A stretch of 64,000 nucleotides of DNA from Aestuariibaculum sp. M13 (GTDB lineage Bacteria; Bacteroidota; Bacteroidia; Flavobacteriales; Flavobacteriaceae). Positions 18,900 to 27,018 of this stretch are shown here, one piece after another. The notes beneath the pieces were generated by a model that was given only the letters and a program-made list of their open reading frames with translations, had not been told where the DNA came from and did not search any database. Made by a program: the position numbers and the translations under genes. Where the stretch lies: assembly GCF_024723255.1 (NCBI RefSeq), contig NZ_JANIAC010000001.1, positions 759,548-823,547 of the forward strand. Reading direction: 5' to 3'. How positions within the stretch are numbered: the stretch's first letter is position 1; each line of letters starts with the position of its first letter.

Positions 18900-18943
18900 C
18901 TTTTATAGTTTATTAGTTCTTTTACTTTTAAATTCTCTTCTTT

Positions 18944-20005
18944 TTAAATTTCCTCTATTGGTATAAAAATACTGAAAGATTCATCGCCTTGTTTTACAGC
19001 AAGCCCCAAAACTTTAGGACTGCCGTTTTCCTGATATATAAACGGACGTTCTAAACGCCCGGGTATTAACAAGTTTCCATCTTCCTGTTTTACCTTCTTA
19101 GGCATCAACTCATAATTTTGAGCTTTCTCCCAATGAATTCCATCTGCCGAGGTCACCATTCCTATAAAACCTTCAGCATGGAACACACCATAAAAGCGGT
19201 CTCTGTCCTCATCGTACCACATAGACATATCTTCGGTATCAATATAATCGATAACAGGTTTTTCCTGAATTTCAAAAGGACCTGTTGGCGATTTAGAAAT
19301 GGCCATAGCCTGATTTCTGATAAAACGCTTTTCGTTAGGTTTATCACCTTTAACTATAAGATAATAATTTCCATTCTTAGCTTGAGTTATCGCCGGATTT
19401 ACCGTTAGCGTTGTTATAGGCCCCGAAGGTTCTATTAACGGTTTATCGGAACGTTTCCATGGACCATTAACAGAATTTGACACTGCAACACCCACACGCT
19501 GATTTGGTCTTAAAATTTTCCAATTTGGATGACTATAACCTATATGCGCTGTCTCTATCAATTCTTCTTCTGAAAAATTCTTATCACCTAAATTGGTCCC
19601 CACATAATACAGATAATATTTTCCGTCGAAATATTTAATTTTAGGATTATGTGCCGTTATCGCATCCCATCGGTTTTCCCGAGGACCTTGTAAAGCTGTT
19701 TCCAAATAAATCCATGGTCCTGCTGGATGGTCTGAAACTGCATGTGCGATTTCAGAGTGCGTTAGCCAACCATAAAATCCGTAGTCTTTTTTCCAACGGG
19801 AATAAAACATATGATATTTACCATCATCCCCTTTTAAAATGGATGTTCCCCAATTGTAATAGCCTTCTGTTTTAAAAATATTTTCAGCTGAAATGGGTTT
19901 TAAATGGTTTGTTAAATCTAAATTATCGGGAGCATTTTGTGCACCACTAGAAGCATAAACCAAAGCAACCATTATAATAATAAAAGGACGAATCAGTTTA
20001 ATCAT
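18944..20005 (-). CDS. Secreted five-bladed propeller glycoside hydrolase-like protein (GH43/GH32-like fold)
   Basis: A 353-residue protein with an N-terminal signal peptide (hydrophobic stretch, cleavage near SGAQ at 22). The body has repeated propeller-blade patterns: NWGTSILKGDDGKYHMFYS, HNPKIKYFDGKYYLYYVG, VNPAITQAKNGNYYLIVKG and MSMWYDEDRDRFYGVFH. This is the type often annotated as glycoside hydrolase family 43-like or sucrase-like. I cannot assign a CAZy family or substrate. It is striking that a periplasmic protein sits between cytosolic catabolic genes, 1 base after the SDR stop. It probably releases the sugar that the pathway consumes. Confidence 0.6.
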   Translation of the reverse strand: MIKLIRPFIIIMVALVYASSGAQNAPDNLDLTNHLKPISAENIFKTEGYYNWGTSILKGDDGKYHMFYSRWKKDYGFYGWLTHSEIAHAVSDHPAGPWIYLETALQGPRENRWDAITAHNPKIKYFDGKYYLYYVGTNLGDKNFSEEELIETAHIGYSHPNWKILRPNQRVGVAVSNSVNGPWKRSDKPLIEPSGPITTLTVNPAITQAKNGNYYLIVKGDKPNEKRFIRNQAMAISKSPTGPFEIQEKPVIDYIDTEDMSMWYDEDRDRFYGVFHAEGFIGMVTSADGIHWEKAQNYELMPKKVKQEDGNLLIPGRLERPFIYQENGSPKVLGLAVKQGDESFSIFIPIEEI

Positions 20006-20006
20006 C

Positions 20007-20780
20007 TTATCCGTTTAATTTTATAAATCCGCCATCGATAGGGAAATCTGTTCCAGTAATGAATGACGCTTCATCTGAACATAAAAACAGTGCTAAATCG
20101 GCAATCTCCTGAGGTTTACCCATACGACCGATTGGTTGTGTTTGAGATAATTTCTCGAACATTTCAGCTTCTCTTCCCGGATAATTATTTTTTAAGAATC
20201 CGTCAACAAATGGTGTATGTACACGTGCTGGAGAAATACAGTTACAACGAATACCGTCGTTAATATAATCTTTAGCCACAGAATAGGTCATGGTTAAAGC
20301 CGCTCCTTTAGACATCGAGTAAGCAAAACGATCGTTTAGTCCAACAGACGATGCAATTGATGCCATATTAATAATCACACCACCTTTAGCTTTCATGTGA
20401 GGAACCGATGCAAAAATACAGTTATAAACACCTTTTACATTCACACTATACACGCGATCTAAATCGGCCTCTGGTGTGTTTTCAACATTACCAATATGTG
20501 CGATTCCTGCATTATTGATTAAAATATCAAGTCCGCTTTCTTCAGCAATTTTATTAATGACTTCAACAACGTCGGCTTGATTTACCACATTACATTGGTG
20601 TACCGCTGCTTTTCCGCCATCGGCTTCGATCTCAGATTTTGTTACTTCGGCATTTTCAACATTCAATTCTAAAATATGAACAAAAGCGCCTTGACCAGCT
20701 AATGTTTTAGAAATAGCTTTACCTATTCCGCTACCGCCTCCGGTAACTATAGCTGTTTTGTTTTCTAAACTAAATTTCAT
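20007..20780 (-). CDS. Short-chain dehydrogenase, probable 2-keto-3-deoxy-L-fuconate/rhamnonate 4-dehydrogenase
   Basis: A 257-residue SDR enzyme with the cofactor loop TGGGSGIGKA near residue 13, NNAGIAH near residue 90, the Ser in NMASIASSVG near residue 140 and the catalytic YSMSK near residue 154. Operon context suggests it oxidizes the 2-keto-3-deoxy acid at C4 to the 2,4-diketo acid used by the FAH enzyme. Another SDR of the cluster lies at 16420-17211, and the two roles could be exchanged. The C-terminal FPIDGGFIKLNG is typical of classical SDRs. Confidence 0.75.
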   Translation of the reverse strand: MKFSLENKTAIVTGGGSGIGKAISKTLAGQGAFVHILELNVENAEVTKSEIEADGGKAAVHQCNVVNQADVVEVINKIAEESGLDILINNAGIAHIGNVENTPEADLDRVYSVNVKGVYNCIFASVPHMKAKGGVIINMASIASSVGLNDRFAYSMSKGAALTMTYSVAKDYINDGIRCNCISPARVHTPFVDGFLKNNYPGREAEMFEKLSQTQPIGRMGKPQEIADLALFLCSDEASFITGTDFPIDGGFIKLNG

Positions 20781-20791
20781 TTTTCTATGTT

Positions 20792-21808
20792 TTACTCTGC
20801 ACTAAAATTAACCATCGCTTTAATCACCCCGTTCTTTGGATCTAGCCAAGAATCGAAGTTAGCAATCATTTCGGTATAAGGCACCTGATGTGTTACAAAT
20901 TTATCTGTCGGAAACTGTGGAAGGTTATCAATAACAAATTGAAAATCTTCTAAAGTCGCATTTCTACTACACATAATCGTAGACTCTTTAGCGTGAATTC
21001 CCGGGTGACTAAACACCAACTCGCCTTTTGAAAGTCCTACCAATACGTAACGTCCGCCATGAGACATGTAAGCAATACCACCTTCAAGCGCTCGTTTGTT
21101 TCCTGTACAATCGAAAACCGCAGTAGCTAAGTCGCCATTGGTAATTTTAGACACTTCTTCGGCTGCTGTTTCTGAAACTTTCACCACATGTTTTACACCA
21201 ATTTCATTTTTTACAAACGCTAAACGCGACTCGTCAACATCGATAGCAATCACTTCAGCACCTTTAATTTGTGCCAGTTTCATTAAACCAATTCCGATTG
21301 GTCCACAACCAACAACTACAATAAATTCACCAACTTCAACATCGGCTCTACGAATGGCATGTGCACCAATAGCTAAAGGCTCTACGATAGCCATTTCTTC
21401 ATAAGACAACGTATTTGCCGGAATTAATAAATCGGTTCTTACCGCAACCACTTCCTGCATTCCGCCATCGGCGTGAACACCTAAAACCTTAATATTACTG
21501 CAACAGTTTGTTTTACCTTTTCTACAGGCAATACACTCACCACAACTTACGTAAGGCATCACAATAACCTTATCGCCTACTTTTAAGTTCTGATTGTTTT
21601 CTCCAACCTCTAAAATTTCAGCAGCCAACTCGTGCCCTAAAATTCTTGGGTAGGTAAAAAATGCCTGATTTCCTGAATAGGCATGCAAATCGGTACCGCA
21701 AATACCAACGCGGTGAATTTTAATTAACGCCTGATTCGCCTCGCGAACCGGTTGTTCTTTTTCTTTTAACGCGAATTTTGTTGGTTCTTCGCAAACTATA
21801 TAGTTCAT
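20792..21808 (-). CDS. Zinc-dependent alcohol dehydrogenase, L-galactonate 5-dehydrogenase-like
   Basis: A 338-residue medium-chain dehydrogenase. The catalytic Zn ligands are in GICGTDLHAYSG near residue 38 and GHELAAEI near residue 59. The structural Zn site is CGECIACRKGKTNCC near residue 91, and the Rossmann loop is VVGCGPIGIG near residue 164. By recall it is closest to E. coli LgoD/YjjN, which oxidizes L-galactonate to D-tagaturonate: both share GICGTD, FFxYPRxLGHE, VIPYVxC-like and SRNATxEDF segments. In this operon it could handle the L-galactonate produced if the fucose dehydrogenase and lactonase also accept L-galactose. Other polyol or aldonate substrates are possible. Confidence 0.75.
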   Translation of the reverse strand: MNYIVCEEPTKFALKEKEQPVREANQALIKIHRVGICGTDLHAYSGNQAFFTYPRILGHELAAEILEVGENNQNLKVGDKVIVMPYVSCGECIACRKGKTNCCSNIKVLGVHADGGMQEVVAVRTDLLIPANTLSYEEMAIVEPLAIGAHAIRRADVEVGEFIVVVGCGPIGIGLMKLAQIKGAEVIAIDVDESRLAFVKNEIGVKHVVKVSETAAEEVSKITNGDLATAVFDCTGNKRALEGGIAYMSHGGRYVLVGLSKGELVFSHPGIHAKESTIMCSRNATLEDFQFVIDNLPQFPTDKFVTHQVPYTEMIANFDSWLDPKNGVIKAMVNFSAE

Positions 21809-21845
21809 TATTTCTGAATACTTAATTATACTAACTCTCTTTTCT

Positions 21846-23510
21846 CTATAACGACATGCCTCGTTTCCAAGGAATGAAATCGTTCTGCTCTAATGTTCTT
21901 GCTTTAACCTGTTTTCCACTGGCAACTTCTATTACAAATTCCAGTAATTGTTCACCTGTTTCTTCAATAGTCGCTTCGCCATCAATAACACCACCTGTAT
22001 TAAAATCGATGATATCGTTCATTCTATTGAATAATTTTGTGTTTGACGACACTTTAATGACCGGTGTAATCGGGTTTCCTGTTGGCGTTCCCAAACCAGT
22101 TGTAAATAAAATAATATTGGTTCCTGAACCTGCCAATCCGGTAGTCGACTCAACATCGTTACCCGGTGTACATAACAAATTCAGTCCCGGTTTAACCACT
22201 TGTTCAGTATAATCCAAAACGTCTTCAACTGGCGATGTTCCGCCTTTTTTTGCAGCACCCGCCGACTTTATCGCGTCGGTGATTAATCCATCTTTTATAT
22301 TTCCTGGTGAAGGATTTGCTGAAAATCCGCCGCCTAACAACGTCGCCTTTTCATTATAAACAGCCATGATATTTGAAAACTTATCGGCTTTCTCTTTCGA
22401 CTGACATCTATTGATTAATTCCTGTTCAACTCCGTTCAACTCCGGAAACTCAGCTAAAACAGTTGCACCTCCAAGTCCGACTAATAAATCGGACACATAA
22501 CCTAAAACAGGATTCGCTGAAATACCTGAAAACCCATCAGAACCTCCACATTCCAGACCGATAACCAGTTTATCTAATGTCGCTGGTTGACGCTCCACTT
22601 TATTTGCTTCGATTAATCCGACAAAGGTTTTCTTTACAGCTTCAGCCAATAGTTCTTTTTCAGAATTCATGTGCTGCTGCTCTAAAAAGTAAACCGGCTT
22701 ATCGGTATTTGGTGCCATTTTACCTAGGGCATCCTGCAAAATTTTCGATTGCGCGTGCTGGCAACCTAAACTTAATACCGTAGCTCCAGCCACATTCGGA
22801 TTGTTAATATAACCGGCCAATAAATGACATAAGGCAATGGCGTCAGATGTTGAACCGCCACAACCTCCATCGTGGGTTAAAAAGCGAATGCCATCAACAT
22901 TTGGAAATAACGGATTTTTATAAACATCGTCGGCTTCCTTTAAAATATCTTGTTCTAAAATCGCTTCCGCAGAACCACCTGATTTATACGTTTCAATTAA
23001 AGTATCGACATTTAAACCTAAATGCTGTTGTTTACCAAAACCTAACTTATCGACTAAGGCACTTTTTAACACCTCAACATTTCTGTTCTGACAAAATACC
23101 AGAGGAATGATTAGCCAGTTATTTTCGGTGCCCACAGTTCCGTTGGTTCTGTGATAACCTAAAAAGGTTTTATCTTTAAACTTTGAAATATCGGGTGCCT
23201 GCCATTGTACTTTTTCAACAACATGATCGGCACTGTAATGCTCGGTGTCATGTTCTAAATTTTCGGTAGTAATAAGCCCGCCTTCAGGTATATCGATTTT
23301 AGCTCTTCCTACTAAAACGCCATACATGTAAATTGGATCGCCAACCTTAAAGTTTTCGGTTGAAAATTTATGTTTGGCAGGGATAGCATCTACCAACGTG
23401 TATGATTGATTTTCAAACGAAAGTTCGGTGCCCTTTACCAAATCGGTTAAAGCCACTAATACATTATCTTTCGAATGTATTTTTAGTATTTCTTGTCTAT
23501 TTCCTATCAT
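21846..23510 (-). CDS. UxaA-family dehydratase, probable L-fuconate/L-rhamnonate dehydratase
   Basis: A 554-residue protein of the altronate/galactarate dehydratase (UxaA) family. The N-terminal SAF-like domain spans about residues 8-95. The larger catalytic part has LGYHRTNGTVGTENNWLIIP near residue 117, FLTHDGGCGGSTSDA near residue 209, LGCQHAQ near residue 248, and GLECGGSDGFSGISANP near residue 319 with conserved cysteines for an Fe-binding site. In this cluster it would turn the aldonate into the 2-keto-3-deoxy acid. Most fuconate dehydratases are enolase-type, but C. jejuni's fucose cluster also uses UxaA-type proteins, split in two there. It is the first gene of the 6-deoxyhexose operon. 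Confidence 0.8.
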   Translation of the reverse strand: MIGNRQEILKIHSKDNVLVALTDLVKGTELSFENQSYTLVDAIPAKHKFSTENFKVGDPIYMYGVLVGRAKIDIPEGGLITTENLEHDTEHYSADHVVEKVQWQAPDISKFKDKTFLGYHRTNGTVGTENNWLIIPLVFCQNRNVEVLKSALVDKLGFGKQQHLGLNVDTLIETYKSGGSAEAILEQDILKEADDVYKNPLFPNVDGIRFLTHDGGCGGSTSDAIALCHLLAGYINNPNVAGATVLSLGCQHAQSKILQDALGKMAPNTDKPVYFLEQQHMNSEKELLAEAVKKTFVGLIEANKVERQPATLDKLVIGLECGGSDGFSGISANPVLGYVSDLLVGLGGATVLAEFPELNGVEQELINRCQSKEKADKFSNIMAVYNEKATLLGGGFSANPSPGNIKDGLITDAIKSAGAAKKGGTSPVEDVLDYTEQVVKPGLNLLCTPGNDVESTTGLAGSGTNIILFTTGLGTPTGNPITPVIKVSSNTKLFNRMNDIIDFNTGGVIDGEATIEETGEQLLEFVIEVASGKQVKARTLEQNDFIPWKRGMSL

Positions 23511-23568
23511 TTATAAATAAGATTAATAATTGCAATACTATAAATATTAAATCATCAAATCTTCCTAA

Positions 23569-23586
23569 ATCATGACTAAACATGAT
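23569..23586. promoter_or_regulatory. Inverted repeat upstream of the UxaA-type gene
   Basis: ATCATG (23569-23574) and CATGAT (23581-23586) form a perfect 6-base inverted repeat with a 6-base spacer, about 60 bases before the start of the dehydratase gene, in the 129-base gap after the AraC gene. It may be an operator for the catabolic operon. I have no second copy to support it. Confidence 0.3.
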
Positions 23587-23639
23587 ATTATTTTTGCTTA
23601 AAATCTCACCAAGTTGATTTAAAAGCAATAAATATACCT

Positions 23640-24527
23640 CTAAACCAGTTCATTCTCTTGATAAGAATTAACATGTTGTTTTATATATTCTGATGGATTA
23701 CAGTCCATTACAATTTTAAATTGTCGGTTAAAATTTGAAATATTATTGAATCCTACTTCATAACAAACCTGAGAAATATTCACCTTCTGCTCCAACAACA
23801 ACTTACAGGCATACCCTATTCGAATCTCGGACACATAACGTGAAAATGGCTTACCATTAACACGTTTGAACAAGCGACTAAACGCTGTCGCATTCATATT
23901 GGCAATCTTAGCGACTTCATCTAAAGAAATATCTCTATTAAAATTCTTAAAGATATAGGCATATACCTTATCGAGTGTTTTATTTGTTTTTACTTTAAAG
24001 GTTTTCATATATCCCGAACTTGCCAATAGCTTAAAGTTTTTATGACTTGAAAGCTTATTCAGGATATTTAAAAACGTAATGGTTTTATGAAATCCGTTAA
24101 GATTTAACATGTTTTGAACCGTTTCTATGAGTTCTCCTTTTAGATTTAAAAACTTGATACCAAAACGCGCTCTATCAAACAACTCAGACAGATGATGCAT
24201 CTCGGGGGTTTCAAAAAAATGTTCTCCTAAAAAATCCTTTTTAAAGTGAATAGCTATGGACTTGGCAACCAACTCTGAATCGTCTGCGAAATAGGCCTCC
24301 TGATTAAGCCACATGTGAGGTGTGTTCTTTCCTATTAAAAACACATCGCCGGGTTCAAACTTTTCAATACCATCCCCAACAAAACAATTGCCGTTGCTTT
24401 TTAAAATAACGACCAGTTCCAGCTCGGGATGGTAATGCCAGAGTTTTAAAAAATTAGAATCTTCATGTACTTTAGCCGTAAACGAGGTATCGCTTGGTGT
24501 ACTCCTATCAAGTAAATGAAGTTTCAT
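23640..24527 (-). CDS. AraC-family transcriptional regulator
   Basis: A 295-residue regulator with an N-terminal cupin-like sensing domain (about residues 10-110, including LWHYHPELELVVILKSNGN and FEPGDVFLIGKNTPHMW) and a C-terminal pair of helix-turn-helix motifs (about 190-290). The latter has ISLDEVAKIANMNATAFSRLFKR and ISQVCYEVGFNNISNFNRQFK. It has no membrane segment, so it senses a cytosolic sugar or catabolite. It lies 18 bases after the GH2 gene and 129 bases before the catabolic operon, a good position to control both. It is the only regulator seen in the locus. Confidence 0.9.
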   Translation of the reverse strand: MKLHLLDRSTPSDTSFTAKVHEDSNFLKLWHYHPELELVVILKSNGNCFVGDGIEKFEPGDVFLIGKNTPHMWLNQEAYFADDSELVAKSIAIHFKKDFLGEHFFETPEMHHLSELFDRARFGIKFLNLKGELIETVQNMLNLNGFHKTITFLNILNKLSSHKNFKLLASSGYMKTFKVKTNKTLDKVYAYIFKNFNRDISLDEVAKIANMNATAFSRLFKRVNGKPFSRYVSEIRIGYACKLLLEQKVNISQVCYEVGFNNISNFNRQFKIVMDCNPSEYIKQHVNSYQENELV

Positions 24528-24545
24528 TATTTTTAATATTTACTT

Positions 24546-26990
24546 TTATTCTACATCAATTTGAACAGATGCCTCTTTTAAGCCTTCAGAAGTGGCTTTT
24601 AACTGAATATTTTCAGCTTTACCATTCGATTGAATAATAACCACACATTTTCCGTTATACGCTTTACGGTAGTTGGCTTTAAACGATTCTAAACTCGCCG
24701 GATAACCGTTATCAACACCTACTATTTTTCCACCACCTGTAACTTTAAAATGAATTAAATTATTGGCTCTTGGCACTAAGTTACCTTCCTCATCATTCAC
24801 ATTCACAGTTACATAAACTAAATCGTAATTATCGTTTATAATCACTTTTTTATCTGCTTCCAATTCTAATTTTGAAGTAGCTCCTGCGGTATGTACTTCT
24901 TTCTCTAAAACCACTTGTCCGGCTTTTCGAGAGACCACTTTAATGGTTCCTGGTTCGTATTTTACCTTCCAAGACACATGCAACTCTTCATCTTGTTTAG
25001 ACTTTACGCCTTGCGATGTTCCGTTAACAAAAAGTTCTACCTCATCAGCGTTATTATAATAGGCCCAAACATCAACATCCTGACCTGAATTCCAGTTCCA
25101 GTGTGGTAAAACGTGTAACACATTTTTATCGCTCCACTCACTTTGATACATGTAATACACATCTTTTGGTAAACCTGCTAAATCAACAATTCCGAAATAT
25201 GAACTGCGTGCCGGATAGGGATACGGAATAGGCTCACCGATATAATCAAAACCTGTCCAAATAAATGTTCCTGCGATATAGTCTAATTTCTTAACGGTTT
25301 TCCAGTTTTCTTCGTGGGTAGTTCCCCAGTAAGCCGCTACATTATCGTAAGCTGAAACAGTATAATCATCGTTACCATCAAACGGTTCGTTATGAGCCGG
25401 AGGCCAGAATTTAATTTCCGACGAGGTGGCATCGTAATGTCCACGTGTTTCTAAAGCCGATACACTTTCGGAAGCTATTATTTTTTGACCTTTAAAATTT
25501 TCAGGGAAAGTACCGTAATCTTCATGTTTGTAATTAAATCCTAAAAGATCTAAAGCACCTGACTGATAGATAAAATTTTTCTCTGGAATGTTCTCTGTTA
25601 AGGCACAGGTTACCGGTCTGGTTTGGTCTAAACTTTTAACAATTTTCACTAAATCTTTGGTCATCGCGATTCCGGTACTATCGAACTGCTCACGAATTTC
25701 ATTACCTATACTCCACATCATCACCGACGGATTGTTACGATCACGACGTATTAAATCCTGTAAATCGCGTTTATACCATTCGTCCCATTCTACATTATAA
25801 TCAAACTTTACTTTACGTTTTTTCCAAACATCGAAAGCTTCCACCTGAACAATCAATCCCATTTCATCACACAATTGTAATAACTCTAACGACGACGGAT
25901 TATGCGCTACGCGGATGGCATTAACCCCCATATCTTTCATGATTTGAAGTTTTCTTTTTATAGCCGATTTATTTGCAACTGCTCCCAAAGCGCCGTTATC
26001 GTGATGCAAACAAACACCATGAATTTTAGTTGGAACGCCGTTTAATGAAAAACCTTTTTTAGAATTGAAGCTGAAATAACGAATACCCAGTGGTGTTTCG
26101 TAATTATCAACCAACATCTCGTCTTCATAAATTTTGGTTTTCACAGTATACAAATACGGGTTTTCAACACTCCACAACACAGGATTTACAACTTCCATTT
26201 GTTGTCTAGTGACATAAGATGTATGTGGTTGAATGGTATCTATTTTCTCTGAAACGGCAACTTCTAAATTATCGGCATCTAAAATGGTATTTACTAACTT
26301 AAACACTCGTTTTGACGTGCTATCGTTTTTAATCGTGGTTTCGAAAGCTACAGTTGCTTTATCCTTTAAAACTTTTGGTGTGGTAACATAAGTCCCCCAG
26401 TGGTCTATATATAAATTTTCGGTAGCTACTAAACGTACATTTCTGTAAATTCCAGAACCGGAATACCAACGCGAATTCGGCTGTTCGCTATTATCAACTT
26501 TTACAGCAATAACATTTTCCTTTGTTCCAAAATTTAAATAATCGGTCAGATTATAAGCGAAAGAAATGTAACCATACGGACGTTTACCTAAATAATGCCC
26601 ATTAATCCAAACCTCACTATTTCTGTACACGCCATCAAACTCAACAGAAACCGATTTGCCATTCCAATCTGCTGGCAAAGTGAATGTTTTTCTGTACCAA
26701 CCTGTTCCTGTTGGCAACGCGCCACCTTCTGGTTTTGCAGGATGTTCTTCACTAAATTCACCTTCAATACTCCAATCGTGCGGTAAGTTAAGTGTTCTCC
26801 AATCGGTAGTATTAAAATTGGCTTGAGTCGCTTCAGGAACATCTCCTAATTTAAAATTCCAGTTGAAATTAAAATCTTCAACAATACGCGCATCTTTTTC
26901 AACAATTTCTTCGGTTTTACTACATGAAAAAATTAAGCTGACTAACAGCAACAGACTAAAGATTTTTGTTTGGTTTAATGTCTTGTTCAT
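24546..26990 (-). CDS. Glycoside hydrolase family 2 lipoprotein (beta-galactosidase/beta-glucuronidase type)
   Basis: An 814-residue GH2 enzyme with a lipoprotein signal (lipobox ending at Cys23). The sugar-binding domain at about residues 45-210 has DWRTLNLPHDWSIEGEF and GTGWYRKTF. The TIM barrel at about 315-610 has the acid/base Glu in MMWSIGNEIREQ near residue 430 and a likely nucleophile Glu in IIASESVSALETRG near residue 507. The C-terminal beta domains (about 620-814) resemble DUF4982 and a bacterial Ig-like fold. It would remove a terminal beta-linked galactose or uronic acid in the periplasm. Specificity within GH2 cannot be read from the sequence. Confidence 0.87.
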   Translation of the reverse strand: MNKTLNQTKIFSLLLLVSLIFSCSKTEEIVEKDARIVEDFNFNWNFKLGDVPEATQANFNTTDWRTLNLPHDWSIEGEFSEEHPAKPEGGALPTGTGWYRKTFTLPADWNGKSVSVEFDGVYRNSEVWINGHYLGKRPYGYISFAYNLTDYLNFGTKENVIAVKVDNSEQPNSRWYSGSGIYRNVRLVATENLYIDHWGTYVTTPKVLKDKATVAFETTIKNDSTSKRVFKLVNTILDADNLEVAVSEKIDTIQPHTSYVTRQQMEVVNPVLWSVENPYLYTVKTKIYEDEMLVDNYETPLGIRYFSFNSKKGFSLNGVPTKIHGVCLHHDNGALGAVANKSAIKRKLQIMKDMGVNAIRVAHNPSSLELLQLCDEMGLIVQVEAFDVWKKRKVKFDYNVEWDEWYKRDLQDLIRRDRNNPSVMMWSIGNEIREQFDSTGIAMTKDLVKIVKSLDQTRPVTCALTENIPEKNFIYQSGALDLLGFNYKHEDYGTFPENFKGQKIIASESVSALETRGHYDATSSEIKFWPPAHNEPFDGNDDYTVSAYDNVAAYWGTTHEENWKTVKKLDYIAGTFIWTGFDYIGEPIPYPYPARSSYFGIVDLAGLPKDVYYMYQSEWSDKNVLHVLPHWNWNSGQDVDVWAYYNNADEVELFVNGTSQGVKSKQDEELHVSWKVKYEPGTIKVVSRKAGQVVLEKEVHTAGATSKLELEADKKVIINDNYDLVYVTVNVNDEEGNLVPRANNLIHFKVTGGGKIVGVDNGYPASLESFKANYRKAYNGKCVVIIQSNGKAENIQLKATSEGLKEASVQIDVE

Positions 26991-27018
26991 TATCTATACT
27001 CGTAATTAATAATCGCTT

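Noticed and set aside
26588-26842. Small frames inside the GH2 and other large genes on either strand
   Set aside because: They are shadows of genes with full-length family support.
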